Assembly: GCF_024752355.1 (NCBI RefSeq)
Contig: NZ_JANTHZ010000009.1
Location: 124,001-188,000 of the forward strand
DNA from: Ancylobacter mangrovi
GTDB lineage: Bacteria; Pseudomonadota; Alphaproteobacteria; Rhizobiales; Xanthobacteraceae
Length of the DNA: 64,000 nucleotides
Direction: 5' to 3'
Shown here: positions 44,680 through 53,163 of the stretch, piece after piece
How the letters are laid out: every line of letters starts with the position of its first letter
Position numbering within the stretch: position 1 is the first letter of the stretch
Program-made: the position numbers and the translations under genes
Notes under the pieces: model-generated
Databases searched by the model: none
Told to the model about the DNA's origin: nothing
What the model saw: only the letters and a program-made list of their open reading frames with translations

Positions 44680-45735
44680 ATGTCCGACCAGGAAAAGCTC
44701 GAACGGCTCCGGGCCAAATACGGCTCCATCCCCGGGAGCATGATCTTCGACCCCACCTTCAAGCGGGTCGCCGAGCTTCAGTTCAAGGGCAGCGACCGGC
44801 GCGTCTGGCCCTGGGCCAACGCCGCGACGCTGCTCGACGCCCCCTACCGGCCCGACGCGCCGGACCTGCCGGATTTCGGCGGCCTCGACATCGCCCTCAT
44901 CGGGGTGCCGATGGACCTCGGCGTCACCAACCGCGCCGGCGCCCGGCTCGGCCCGCGCGCGGTGCGCGCCGTCGAGCGCATCGGCCCCTATGAGCACGTG
45001 CTAGGCATGGTGCCCGCCGCCGACGCCAAGCTGGCCGATATCGGCGACATGCCCTTCACCAGCCGCTTCAGCCTCGACCAGTGCCACGAGGACATCGAGA
45101 CCTTCTATCGCAAGGTGGTGGCGGCCGGCGTCATTCCGCTTTCGGTGGGCGGCGACCATTCAATCACCGGCTCGATCCTGAAGGCGGTGGGCGAGAAGCG
45201 GCCCGTAGGCATGCTGCACATCGACGCCCATTGCGACACCAGCGGCACCTATGAGGGCGCGAAGTTCCACCATGGCGGCCCGTTCCGCAAAGCCGTGCTG
45301 GACGGCACGCTCGACCCGGAACGCACGATCCAGATCGGCATTCGCGGCGGCGCGGAATTCCTGTGGGAGTTCTCCTACGAGAGCGGCATGAGCGTGATCC
45401 ACGCTGAGGAGGTCACCGGCATGGGCGTGCCGGCGATCATCGAGAAGGCGAAGCAGGTGCTGGGCACCGGGCCGGTCTATGTCTCGTTCGACGTCGACAG
45501 CCTCGACCCGGCCTTCGCGCCCGGCACCGGCACGCCGGAGATCGGCGGCCTTACCACGCGCGAGGTGCTGGAGATCTTCCGCGGCCTCAACGGGCTCGAC
45601 GTCATCGGCGGCGACGTGGTCGAGGTGGCGCCGCAATACGACACGACCTCCAACACCGCCCATGCGGGCGCGCAGATGCTGTTCGAGATCCTCTGCATGG
45701 CGGTGACCGCGCTCAAGGCGCGACGCGGCGCCTGA
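44680..45735 (+). CDS. speB: Ureohydrolase (agmatinase-like)
   Basis: 351-residue binuclear manganese ureohydrolase. The metal ligands are H160, D182, H184, D186, D271 and D273, seen in GGDHS, HIDAHCD and SFDVDSLDPAF. It removes urea from a guanidino compound. Agmatine is the default guess, but guanidinobutyrate or related substrates are equally compatible, because specificity loops cannot be read with confidence. The N-terminal arm (about 40 residues, RLRAKYGSIPGSMIFDPTF) is longer than in E. coli SpeB. The stop overlaps the next gene by 1 bp (TGATG). Confidence 0.88.
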   Translation: MSDQEKLERLRAKYGSIPGSMIFDPTFKRVAELQFKGSDRRVWPWANAATLLDAPYRPDAPDLPDFGGLDIALIGVPMDLGVTNRAGARLGPRAVRAVERIGPYEHVLGMVPAADAKLADIGDMPFTSRFSLDQCHEDIETFYRKVVAAGVIPLSVGGDHSITGSILKAVGEKRPVGMLHIDAHCDTSGTYEGAKFHHGGPFRKAVLDGTLDPERTIQIGIRGGAEFLWEFSYESGMSVIHAEEVTGMGVPAIIEKAKQVLGTGPVYVSFDVDSLDPAFAPGTGTPEIGGLTTREVLEIFRGLNGLDVIGGDVVEVAPQYDTTSNTAHAGAQMLFEILCMAVTALKARRGA

Positions 45736-46541
45736 TGCGGATCGCGCTGCTGCAGACGGCGGGCGACCCCGAAAATCGGCCCGCCGCCAATCTCGACCGG
45801 CTGGAAGCCGCCGCCGCCCGCGCAGCGGGCGATGGCGCGGAGCTGCTGCTGGCGCCGGAGATGTTTCTCTCCGGCTACAATATCGGGCGCGACATGGCCG
45901 CCCGCCTCGCCGAGGCGGCCGACGGGCCGAGCGCGCGCCGCGCGGGCGAGATCGCGCGCCGGCACGGCATCGCCCTGTGCTACGGCTATCCCGAGCGGGG
46001 CGAGGACGGCGCCGTCCACAACGCCGCGCTTCTGCTCGACCGCACGGGCGCGCCCCGGCTGAACTACCGCAAGGCGCACCTCTTCGCAGCGCTCGACCGC
46101 GCCATGTTCGCGGCCGGCGACGAGCTGACGGCGGTGGCGGAGATCGGCGGGCTGAGGCTCGGCATCCTCATCTGCTACGACGTCGAGTTTCCCGAGGCGG
46201 TGCGGGCGCTGGCACTCGCCGGTGCCGACCTGGTGCTGGTGCCGACCGCCAACATGAAGCCCTACGACGCGGTCTCGCACCTCATCGTGCCGGCCCGCGC
46301 CTTCGAGAACGGCCTGTTGGTCGCCTATGCCAACCGCTGCGGCAGCGAGGGCGAGCTCGACTATCTCGGGCTGAGCTGCGTCGGCGATCCCAATGGCGGC
46401 AATCTCGCCCTGGCGGGCGACGGCGAGGAAATCCTCTACGCCGACATCCTGCCCGAGCGGCTTGCCGCCGCGCGCCGTTTCAACAGCCATCTGAAGGACC
46501 GGCGGCCCGACGCCTACGGCTCGCTCACCGCCCGTCCCTGA
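45735..46541 (+). CDS. Carbon-nitrogen hydrolase (nitrilase superfamily amidase)
   Basis: 268-residue nitrilase-superfamily amidase. The catalytic Glu-Lys-Cys set is E42 (LLAPEMFLSGYN), K113 (NYRKAHLF) and C147 (LICYDVEFPE). It is co-translated with the ureohydrolase through a TGATG overlap, so it probably acts on the product or a by-product of that step. An omega-amidase or N-carbamoylputrescine-amidase-like role is possible. Arg and Gly near the active-site entrance do not settle the substrate. It is followed by a strong bidirectional terminator. Confidence 0.88.
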   Translation: MRIALLQTAGDPENRPAANLDRLEAAAARAAGDGAELLLAPEMFLSGYNIGRDMAARLAEAADGPSARRAGEIARRHGIALCYGYPERGEDGAVHNAALLLDRTGAPRLNYRKAHLFAALDRAMFAAGDELTAVAEIGGLRLGILICYDVEFPEAVRALALAGADLVLVPTANMKPYDAVSHLIVPARAFENGLLVAYANRCGSEGELDYLGLSCVGDPNGGNLALAGDGEEILYADILPERLAAARRFNSHLKDRRPDAYGSLTARP

Positions 46542-46567
46542 TCGCGCAGCGCATCCCCCAAAAAGGC

Positions 46568-46608
46568 GAAGGGCGCCCCGGTCCCAAGACCGGCGCGCCC
46601 TTCTTTTT
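46568..46608. terminator. Bidirectional rho-independent terminator
   Basis: A GC-rich hairpin with arms GAAGGGCGCCCCGGTC and GACCGGCGCGCCCTTC around a short CCCAA-type loop (one bulged or mismatched position). It is followed by a T-run on the plus strand and preceded by an A-run on the other side. It lies between the convergent amidase and OxlT-like genes and can serve both. Confidence 0.88.
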
Positions 46609-46623
46609 CGATGGTGTCTTGGC

Positions 46624-47922
46624 TCACTCGGCCGGCGTGGTCGCCGCCGAGAGGACCTGCGCCTCGTCCGCGCTGCGCGCGATGAAGGCGCGACGGACCG
46701 GCTTCAGCACCAGCAGGGCGATCAGCGCTGCCGTGGCGTTGAGGCCGACCGCGATCGCGAACACCGCGTACCAGCCATAGGCCGCCGCGACGATGCTGGC
46801 GAAGGGCACCAGCAGCGCCGCCGTACCCTTGGCGGTGTAGAGCATGCCCGCATTGGTCGTGGCGAAGCGCGAACCGAAGGTGTCGCCGCAGGTCGCCGGG
46901 AACAGCGAGTAGATCTCGCCGAACACGCCGAAGAAGCAGGCGGTCGCGATCACGAACACGTAGGGGTTCGCGCCATGGAACGCCAGGATCAGCAGCATGC
47001 AGGCCGCCGTGCCGAAGGCGATGAACATGGTGTTCTCGCGGCCGATATGGTCCGACACGTAGCCGAAGATCGGGCGACCGAAGCCGTCGAAGATGCGGTC
47101 GAGGGAGATCGCCAGCGTCAGCGCAGCCGCCGAGATGCCGAGGATCGAGACCGGGGTCTTCGCGACGCCGAGGTCGTGGGCGATCGGGCCGATCTGCGCC
47201 GCCGCCATCAGGCCGCCCGAGGCGACCATGACGAACATGAGGTACAGCAGCCAGAAGACCGGCTTGGTGACGGTCTGCGAGGGCTGGTAGTCGACCTTGC
47301 TCTGCGGCAGGTCCAGCACCTTCTTGGGCGCGGCGATCTTGAACTTCGGCGGGTAGAGGAACTGCGCCGCGATCAGCACCACGATGCCCTGGCCGATGCC
47401 GAACCAGAAGAATGCGGTCTGGTAGCCCGAATTGGCGATGGTGTGCGCGATCGGCACCACGGTGAGGGCCGCGCCCGCGCCGAAGCCGGCGGCGGTCGCA
47501 CCGGCGGCGAGGCCGCGACGGTAGGGGAACCACTTCAGCGCGTTACCGACGCAGGTGCCGTACACCGAGCCGGCGCCGACGCCGCCGCACACAGCGCCGA
47601 CATAGAGCATCGCCAGCGAGGTGGCATAGGAGTTGATGATCCACGCCAGCGCGATCATCACCGCGCCGAAGGTCAGCACGATGCGCGGGCCGTAGCGGTC
47701 CACGAACCACGCCTCGACCGGCACCAGCCAGGTCTCGGTCAGCACGAAGATGGTGAAGGCGGTCTGGATCGCCGCACGGCCCCAGCCGTGGGCCTGGTCG
47801 ATCGGGTCGACGAAGAGGGTCCAGCCATACTGCAGGTTGGCGATCATCGCCATGCAGATGACGCCGCAGGCGAGCTGGAACCAGGGCTCCCAGCTGCGCG
47901 TGGTCGTTGAGTTATCTTGCAT
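46624..47922 (-). CDS. oxlT: MFS oxalate/formate antiporter-like carrier
   Basis: 432-residue major facilitator with 12 hydrophobic segments, matching the oxalate:formate antiporter family (OxlT). Typical blocks are NLQYGWTLFVDPI near TM1, GAGSVYGTCVGNALKWFPYRRGLAAG and GENT-like loops in the C-half (FGRPIFGYVSDHIGRENTMF). It would exchange oxalate for formate or carry another monocarboxylate. ATG 47922 has a GAGGAAAT ribosome site 6 bp upstream. No frc/oxc genes are in the window, so oxalate use is only suggested. The upstream region has three dyad elements. Confidence 0.86.
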   Translation of the reverse strand: MQDNSTTTRSWEPWFQLACGVICMAMIANLQYGWTLFVDPIDQAHGWGRAAIQTAFTIFVLTETWLVPVEAWFVDRYGPRIVLTFGAVMIALAWIINSYATSLAMLYVGAVCGGVGAGSVYGTCVGNALKWFPYRRGLAAGATAAGFGAGAALTVVPIAHTIANSGYQTAFFWFGIGQGIVVLIAAQFLYPPKFKIAAPKKVLDLPQSKVDYQPSQTVTKPVFWLLYLMFVMVASGGLMAAAQIGPIAHDLGVAKTPVSILGISAAALTLAISLDRIFDGFGRPIFGYVSDHIGRENTMFIAFGTAACMLLILAFHGANPYVFVIATACFFGVFGEIYSLFPATCGDTFGSRFATTNAGMLYTAKGTAALLVPFASIVAAAYGWYAVFAIAVGLNATAALIALLVLKPVRRAFIARSADEAQVLSAATTPAE

Positions 47923-48084
47923 TTGATTTCCTCGGCCTGTGGGGTGCCGTACGGCTCTTGGTTAGGCCGCTTGGGCGTGAACGCTGGGGCGCGAACGCCT
48001 GCGCGTCCTGGTTTCACTTCAAACGCCGCATGGCAGGACGTGACCCGGAGGCTTGATCGGGCGAATCCCCTCCGATCCACCCGA

Positions 48085-48115
48085 TGACCGAACGTCATAT
48101 ATTGACGTTTGGTCA
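48085..48115. promoter_or_regulatory. 13-bp imperfect inverted repeat upstream of oxlT-like gene
   Basis: The arms TGACCGAACGTCA and TGACGTTTGGTCA are reverse complements except for one position, separated by the 5 bases TATAT. It lies about 165-190 bp upstream of the OxlT-like start. The half-site recurs once at 48253-48261. This looks like the operator of a dimeric regulator that is not encoded next to it. Confidence 0.6.
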
Positions 48116-48269
48116 TGTATCCGGACACGCACGTCATGCGTATTCAGTCATTATATAGCCATATCACGTTCTATTTCGTGCGCAATATCCATAATACCAA
48201 GAGATACTTACGTATGGACACCCTGAACGCTTCAAGAGCTACTTGATGATTTACCAAACGTAAGTTCTG

Positions 48270-48295
48270 CATATTTCACGATACTTTGAAATATG
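48270..48295. promoter_or_regulatory. 9-bp perfect inverted repeat
   Basis: The arms CATATTTCA (48270-48278) and TGAAATATG (48287-48295) are perfect reverse complements with 8 bases between. The element is AT-rich in a GC-rich genome and lies in the gap between the OxlT-like gene and a small membrane-protein gene. It could be an operator; its regulator is unknown. Confidence 0.45.
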
Positions 48296-48620
48296 ACCCT
48301 GACACGGTTGATGTCTTTACCCGACTTGACGCAAGGGCGCTTTCGTCTCGACCTTGACGGACGGGGCGCCTATCTCAGCGTCATCGCGCAGCATGAACCG
48401 GGCGCGCGCCCCGGTCTTTCCATCCGGCACGCCGTGCGCATGCGAAACGGGCCGCGTTCCATTTGCGGGGGGCAGCACGTTTTCAGCCCGCGAGGCCCGC
48501 GCGAGCGGGACAACGGGTCGCAGCGGCGGGCGGGAAAACGGAACCCGGCGCCTGTTTCGGCGTTCGAGTACCGCTGGGGCTAGTCGTGCGCTCTCCGCGC
48601 CACCCCGCGAGGAGAACAGA

Positions 48621-48764
48621 ATGAGTCGAACAATGCTCGTCGCCCTCGTCGTCATCCTGGCCGCGATTGCCGGCGTCCTGGCCTATCAGGCCTATGAGCG
48701 CGACCAGAACAGCCTGCAGATCGAGGTCGGTCCGAAGGGGGTAAAGGTCGATCCGCCGGGCTGA
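48621..48764 (+). CDS. Small single-span membrane protein
   Basis: 47-residue protein with one hydrophobic helix (about residues 4-22) after a short SRTM start, followed by a soluble tail YERDQNSLQIEVGPKGVKVD. The strong ribosome site GAGGAGAACAG just before the ATG is the main reason to call it. The short tail with an Ile/Val alternating pattern suggests one beta hairpin in the periplasm. No family name is known to me; similar tiny membrane proteins occur in related genomes. The neighbouring MHS transporter begins 172 bp downstream. Confidence 0.65.
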   Translation: MSRTMLVALVVILAAIAGVLAYQAYERDQNSLQIEVGPKGVKVDPPG

Positions 48765-48936
48765 GCGGCCAGCCCCGGATGCAATCGCAGGTCGGCGGCG
48801 CGCGCGGCGTCGCTGGACCTAAAGTATGAGAAGGCCCGGCTGCAACGGCGGGATTGATGCTCTAAAAGGGCGACCTGAGAAATAATCGGTCGCCCACGCC
48901 CCTGTCGCGCGAGGCGGCCATCGGAGCATCCGTCCC

Positions 48937-50289
48937 ATGTCGTCCACTCTTGCCGCCGGGCCTGCCGGCGCCGCCGTCGCCAATCCGCGCTCGCGCGTCA
49001 TCCTCGCCAGCCTGATCGGCACCACGATCGAATTCTACGACTTCTACGTCTACGCGACCGCGGCCGTGCTGGTATTCCCGCATCTGTTCTTCCCGGCCGG
49101 CAACGAGACCACGGCGCTGCTCGCCTCCTTCGCCGTGTTCGGCGCTGCCATGGTGGCGCGCCCGCTCGGGGCGGTGTTCTTCGGTCATCTCGGCGACAGG
49201 CGCGGGCGCAAGGTGACGCTGGTCGGCGCGCTGCTCACCATGGGCCTCGCCACCTTCCTCATCGGCGCGCTGCCAACCTATCCCAGCGTCGGCTGGCTGG
49301 CGCCGGCACTGCTGGTGCTGATGCGCCTCGCCCAGGGCTTCGCGCTCGGCGGCGAGTGGAGCGGCGCGGCGCTGGTCGCGACCGAGAACGCCCCGCCCGG
49401 CAAGCGTGCCGTCTACGGCACCTTCCCCCAGCTCGGCGCGCCGATCGGCTTCATCCTCGCCAACGGCCTGTTCCTGACCATCGCCGCAATCATGCCTTCC
49501 GAGGACCCCTCGCGCCCGTCCGACGCCTTCCTCAGCTGGGGCTGGCGCATCCCCTTCCTGTTCTCGATCGTAATGGTGGTGGTCGGCCTGTGGGTGCGGC
49601 TGAACCTCGTCGAGAGCTCGGCCTTCGAGAAGACCGTGAAGGCGGGCAAGGTGCACGCGGTGCCGCTGTCCGCCGTGTTCCGCGAGCACTTCCGCGCGGT
49701 GGTGCTCGGCACCTTCTACATGCTCGCGACCTATGTGCTGTTCTACCTGATGACCACCTTCTCGCTCAGCTACGGGCGCGCGGCGGTCGACGCGAAGCTG
49801 CCCGGGCTCGGCTACGACTACACCACCTTCGTGATGATGATGATCATCGGCGTGGTCTTCTTCGGCATCTTCACCATGGTCTCGGGCCCGTGGGCCGACC
49901 GCTGGGGCCGCCGGGGCACGCTGATCGTGGTGACGCTCGCCATCCTCGCCTTCGGCCTGCTGTGGGTGCCGATGCTGGCGATGGGGCCGTTCGGCGTGAT
50001 GGTCTGGCTGGTGCTGGGCTTCAGCCTGATGGGCATGACCTTCGGCCCGATGGGCGCGCTGCTGCCGGAGCTGTTCCCGGCCAATGTGCGCTACACCGGC
50101 TCGGGCATCGCCTACAACGTCTCCTCGATCCTCGGCGCGGCGGTCGCGCCCTTCATCGCGGTGGCGCTGTGGAGCTGGGGCGGCGGCAGCCCGTTCTGGG
50201 TCGGCGTCTATCTCTCCTCCATGGCGCTGCTGACGCTGATCGCGCTGCTCCTCGGCAGCGAGACCCGCGACATCGACATCGAGGCCTAG
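48937..50289 (+). CDS. MHS-family MFS metabolite:proton symporter
   Basis: 450-residue major facilitator of the metabolite:H+ symporter group (relatives: ShiA, ProP, KgtP). Typical motifs are the opening IGTTIEFYDFYVYATAA, the loop GHLGDRRGRKVTLV, and the TM4-5 block RLAQGFALGGEWSGAALVATENAP, with LLPELFPANVRYTGSGIAYN near the C-terminus. It has twelve hydrophobic segments. The substrate (a carboxylate, shikimate or betaine) cannot be told from motifs. It is followed by a hairpin terminator. Confidence 0.9.
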   Translation: MSSTLAAGPAGAAVANPRSRVILASLIGTTIEFYDFYVYATAAVLVFPHLFFPAGNETTALLASFAVFGAAMVARPLGAVFFGHLGDRRGRKVTLVGALLTMGLATFLIGALPTYPSVGWLAPALLVLMRLAQGFALGGEWSGAALVATENAPPGKRAVYGTFPQLGAPIGFILANGLFLTIAAIMPSEDPSRPSDAFLSWGWRIPFLFSIVMVVVGLWVRLNLVESSAFEKTVKAGKVHAVPLSAVFREHFRAVVLGTFYMLATYVLFYLMTTFSLSYGRAAVDAKLPGLGYDYTTFVMMMIIGVVFFGIFTMVSGPWADRWGRRGTLIVVTLAILAFGLLWVPMLAMGPFGVMVWLVLGFSLMGMTFGPMGALLPELFPANVRYTGSGIAYNVSSILGAAVAPFIAVALWSWGGGSPFWVGVYLSSMALLTLIALLLGSETRDIDIEA

Positions 50290-50307
50290 GCTCCGCCTCA
50301 TCGGCAA

Positions 50308-50340
50308 CGGCCGGGGTGAACCAATCTCCCCCGGCCGCGT
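50308..50340 (+). terminator. Probable terminator after MHS transporter gene
   Basis: A perfect 9-bp stem, CGGCCGGGG (50308-50316) with CCCCGGCCG (50329-50337), and a 12-base loop, 18 bp after the transporter stop. The following CGTTCTTCC is only weakly T-rich, so termination may be partial. Confidence 0.5.
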
Positions 50341-50366
50341 TCTTCCTCACCGGGGAGGGCGTCACG

Positions 50367-50681
50367 ATGCGGCCGAAGCTTGCTGCCGGCGTCGGGCTCG
50401 CCATGTGCGCGGGCCTGCCTGCCCTGCCCGCGTGCGGGCACGACGCCCCGTCCGGCTGGCTCTATCCGCCGGTGTGCTGCTCGGGAATCGACTGCTACCC
50501 GATCGACAGCCGCGACTTCGAGGCGCGCCGGAACGGCTATTTCATCCGCGCCACCCGCGAGACCATCCCCTACAGCTCCAGCAAGGTCCACCCGTCCGGC
50601 GACGGGCACTATCACCGCTGCTCGTTCGGCGGCGAGCCGAACGCCTCGACCATCTGCCTGTTCATCCCCACAGGCTCCTGA
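50367..50681 (+). CDS. Small secreted Cys-rich protein, function unknown
   Basis: 104-residue exported protein. The signal peptide spans about residues 1-26 (cleavage near PACG-HD). The mature part has six Cys, including the adjacent pair in PPVCCSGIDCYPI and the later HRCSFGG and STICLF. The motif GWxYPxxCCSxxDC is familiar to me from uncharacterised small secreted proteins of Hyphomicrobiales, so it belongs to a real but unnamed family. A GGGAGGG ribosome site precedes the ATG. Periplasmic disulfide-stabilised folding is inferred. Confidence 0.75.
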   Translation: MRPKLAAGVGLAMCAGLPALPACGHDAPSGWLYPPVCCSGIDCYPIDSRDFEARRNGYFIRATRETIPYSSSKVHPSGDGHYHRCSFGGEPNASTICLFIPTGS

Positions 50682-50768
50682 ACCGCCTCCCCTGAGCCTC
50701 GATTTCCCGACGGAAGCCGGCCCGCGCCCATGCGGGCGGCCGGAACTGGCACAACGGTTGCTTACAAC

Positions 50769-50782
50769 ACTTGTATACAAGT
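50769..50782. promoter_or_regulatory. GntR/FCD operator palindrome
   Basis: The perfect 14-bp palindrome ACTTGTATACAAGT lies 16 bp before the GntR regulator start. The core TTGTATACAA fits the operator pattern of FCD-type GntR repressors. Outer flanks TGCTTACAA and TTGTGAGCA extend it imperfectly. Autoregulation of the regulator-transporter operon is inferred. Confidence 0.72.
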
Positions 50783-50797
50783 TTGTGAGCAAGCGTG

Positions 50798-51583
50798 ATG
50801 AACCCGTCCACCGCCAATATCGAAGAGGCCATCCTCTCGGCGATCCTCGCCGGCCGCATCAATCCCGGCACGCGGCTCGGCGAGCAGAAGCTCGCCGACC
50901 TGTTCGGCGTGTCGCGCACCCGCGTGCGCGAGGCGATGATGCGGCTGGAAACCCGCGGAATCGTTCAGGTGAGCGCCCGGCGCGGCTGGTTCGTGATCGA
51001 GCCCTCGGCCGAGGAGGCGCGCGAGGCGTTCCAGACCCGGCGGGTGATCGAGACCGGCCTGCTGCAGACGCTGCGGCGCGTGCCGCCGGAGGTGGTGCGC
51101 AGCCTCAAGGAGCACGTCGCCTTCGAGCGCGAGGCGATCGATGCCGGTGACGTCCAGTCGCGTGCCTGTCTTCTGGGCGATTTCCACATTCATCTCGCCG
51201 ACGCATTGGGCAATCGCCTGCTCACCGAGATCATCCGCGACCTCACCGCCCGCACCACGCTGATCTCGATGCTCTACCAGCCGACCGAGAAGGCGGAGGA
51301 ATCGAGCCACGACCATGGCGACATCGTCGCCGCGCTCGAGACCGGCGACATCGAGACCGCCGCCCGGCTGATGGACGAGCACATCGCCAAGGTAGAGGCG
51401 GGGCTGGACCTGACCGCCAAGCCGGACCCGCTGGCGGGCCTGCGCGAGCTTCTCACGCCGAGCACCTTCGCGGGCGCCCCGCCCTCGATCCCCTCACCCA
51501 ATCCGCCGCTGGGCCGGGCCCCTTCCGGCCGCCGGCCGGCGGCACCGCGTGCCCACCGCCATTCGTCACGAAAAGAGGACTGA
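50798..51583 (+). CDS. GntR-family regulator with FCD domain
   Basis: 261-residue transcription factor (262 if the GTG at 50795 is used). The winged-helix domain (about 5-70) has the recognition block LADLFGVSRTRVREAMMRLETRGIVQV. The FCD ligand domain (about 80-215) keeps candidate metal residues in GDFHIHLADALGN, SHDHGDIVAAL and MDEHIAKVE. The C-terminal 35 residues are Pro/Arg-rich with no known role. It is the first gene of an operon with an amino acid ABC importer (3 bp to the next start), so it probably senses an amino or carboxylic acid brought in by that transporter. Confidence 0.9.
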   Translation: MNPSTANIEEAILSAILAGRINPGTRLGEQKLADLFGVSRTRVREAMMRLETRGIVQVSARRGWFVIEPSAEEAREAFQTRRVIETGLLQTLRRVPPEVVRSLKEHVAFEREAIDAGDVQSRACLLGDFHIHLADALGNRLLTEIIRDLTARTTLISMLYQPTEKAEESSHDHGDIVAALETGDIETAARLMDEHIAKVEAGLDLTAKPDPLAGLRELLTPSTFAGAPPSIPSPNPPLGRAPSGRRPAAPRAHRHSSRKED

Positions 51584-51586
51584 GAC

Positions 51587-52390
51587 ATGAAGCTGAGCAC
51601 TGTGTTCAACCGCCGGGGGCTGCTCGCCCTCCTCGCCGGAACCGTGGTCGCCACCCAGGCGCCGCTGCCCGCGAGCGCCGATGCCCTCGCCACCATCGAG
51701 AAGGACAAGGTGGTCCGCATCGCCGTGCCGCAGGACTTCCCGCCCTTCGGCACCGTCGGCTCCGACATGCAGCCGCAGGGCTACGACGTCGACATGGCCA
51801 AGCTCATCGCCGAGAAGCTCGGCGTGAAGCTGGAGCTGGTGCCGGTGACCAGCGCCAACCGCATTCCCTACCTGCAGACCAACAAGGTCGACCTCGTCAT
51901 CTCCTCGCTCGGCAAGAACGCCGAGCGCGCCAAGGTGATCGACTTCTCCGAGGCTTACGCCCCGTTCTTCAACGGCGTCTTCGGCCCGGCCGATGTCGCG
52001 GTGAAAGACACCAAGGACCTTTCGGGCAAGACCGTCGGCGTCACGCGCGGCGCGATCGAGGACCTGGAGCTGACCAAGATCGCCCCCTCGGACGTGACCA
52101 TCAAGCGCTACGAGGACAATAACGGCACCATCTCCGCCTTCCTCTCCGGCCAGGTCGACCTCGTCGCCACCGGCAACGTGGTAGCGGCGGCGATCATCGC
52201 CAAGAACCCGCCGAAGAAGCCGGAGATCAAGTTCCTGATCAAGAACTCGCCCTGCTACATCGGCCTCAACAAGGACGAGCCGGCCCTGCTGGCCAAGGTC
52301 AACGAGATCATCGCCGCCGCCAAGAAGGACGGCTCGCTCGACGCCATTTCGCAGAAGTGGCTCGGCGCCAAGCTTCCCGCCGATCTCTGA
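51587..52390 (+). CDS. Polar amino acid ABC transporter solute-binding protein
   Basis: 267-residue periplasmic binding protein (family 3). The signal peptide covers about residues 1-31 (cleavage near ASA-DA). Blocks include GYDVDMAKLIAEKLGVKLELVPVTSANRIPYL, VDLVISSLGKNAERAKVIDFSEAY and the hinge segment LSGKTVGVTRG. The ligand is not deducible beyond a polar amino acid or a related compound. An AGAGGA ribosome site precedes the ATG. Two permeases and an ATPase follow on the same transcript. Confidence 0.92.
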   Translation: MKLSTVFNRRGLLALLAGTVVATQAPLPASADALATIEKDKVVRIAVPQDFPPFGTVGSDMQPQGYDVDMAKLIAEKLGVKLELVPVTSANRIPYLQTNKVDLVISSLGKNAERAKVIDFSEAYAPFFNGVFGPADVAVKDTKDLSGKTVGVTRGAIEDLELTKIAPSDVTIKRYEDNNGTISAFLSGQVDLVATGNVVAAAIIAKNPPKKPEIKFLIKNSPCYIGLNKDEPALLAKVNEIIAAAKKDGSLDAISQKWLGAKLPADL

Positions 52391-52469
52391 TCCCCTCCTG
52401 CCCCGGCGGCCCGCGCGGCCGCCGGCGGCCCGGCCCCTCACGCGGCGCGTCCAAGCGGGAGTTCCCGGC

Positions 52470-53153
52470 ATGCACTACACGTTCGATTTCGGCTGGCTGC
52501 TCGAATACTGGCCGGTCCTGCTCAAGGGAATCGGCATCACCGTCGAGCTGACGCTCGTCGGCGGCGTGCTCGGCGTCTCGCTCGGCGTCGCCTGCGCCTG
52601 GGCGCGGGCGCTCGGCCCGGGCTGGCTGCGCCCGATCGTGACCGCCTATGTCGAGATGATCCGCAACACGCCGTTCCTGATCCAGCTCTTCTTCATCTTC
52701 TTCGGCCTGCCCGCGCTCGGCATCCGGATGAACGAGCTGGAGGCGGCCAACCTCGCCATGGTCATCAATCTCGGCGCCTATGGCTGCGAGATCATCCGCG
52801 CCGGCATCCAGGCGACGCCCAAGGGCCAGTTCGAGGCCGGGGCGAGCCTCGGCATGAGCCGGATCCAGACCTTCTGGCACGTCATCCTGATCCCCGCCCT
52901 GCAGCGCATATGGCCCGCCCTCTCCTCGCAGATCGTCATCGTCATGCTGGGTTCGGCGGCGGTGTCGCAGATCGCGGCCGAGGACCTGACCTTCGCGGCG
53001 AACTTCATCCAGTCGCGCACCTTCCGCGCCTTCGAAGCCTATTTCGTCACCACGCTGATCTACCTCGCGCTGGCGGTGCTGCTGCGCCAGCTTCTGCGCG
53101 GTGTCGGCTGGACCATCTTCCCCCGGCGCGGCGCCGCGTCGCGGGCGCGGTGA
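52470..53153 (+). CDS. Polar amino acid ABC permease (HisM/GlnP-like) 1
   Basis: 227-residue inner-membrane permease with about five hydrophobic segments. Motifs include VEMIRNTPFLIQLFFIFFGLPALG and the EAA-loop stretch FEAGASLGMSRIQTFWHVILIPAL that contacts the ATPase. Start ATG 52470 lies 79 bp after the binding-protein stop in a GC-rich spacer. It works as a heterodimer with the second permease encoded 10 bp downstream. Confidence 0.92.
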   Translation: MHYTFDFGWLLEYWPVLLKGIGITVELTLVGGVLGVSLGVACAWARALGPGWLRPIVTAYVEMIRNTPFLIQLFFIFFGLPALGIRMNELEAANLAMVINLGAYGCEIIRAGIQATPKGQFEAGASLGMSRIQTFWHVILIPALQRIWPALSSQIVIVMLGSAAVSQIAAEDLTFAANFIQSRTFRAFEAYFVTTLIYLALAVLLRQLLRGVGWTIFPRRGAASRAR

Positions 53154-53163
53154 GGAGGCCGTC

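Larger units (their letters stand above)
47923..48620. other. Long AT-richer regulatory region upstream of oxlT-like gene
   Basis: A gap of about 700 bp that drops clearly in GC content between 48085 and 48300, unlike the rest of the window. It holds the dyad at 48085-48115, a matching half-site ACCAAACGT at 48253-48261, and a second dyad at 48270-48295. An open frame 48293-48583 exists but is Arg/Pro-rich and matches no family I know; I do not call it. The region probably contains the oxlT promoter and the promoter for the small membrane-protein gene at 48621. Confidence 0.55.

Noticed and set aside
48293..48583. 96-codon open frame starting inside the second dyad upstream of the small membrane protein
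   Set aside because: Arg/Pro-rich, no ribosome site and no recognisable family; more likely non-coding leader sequence.
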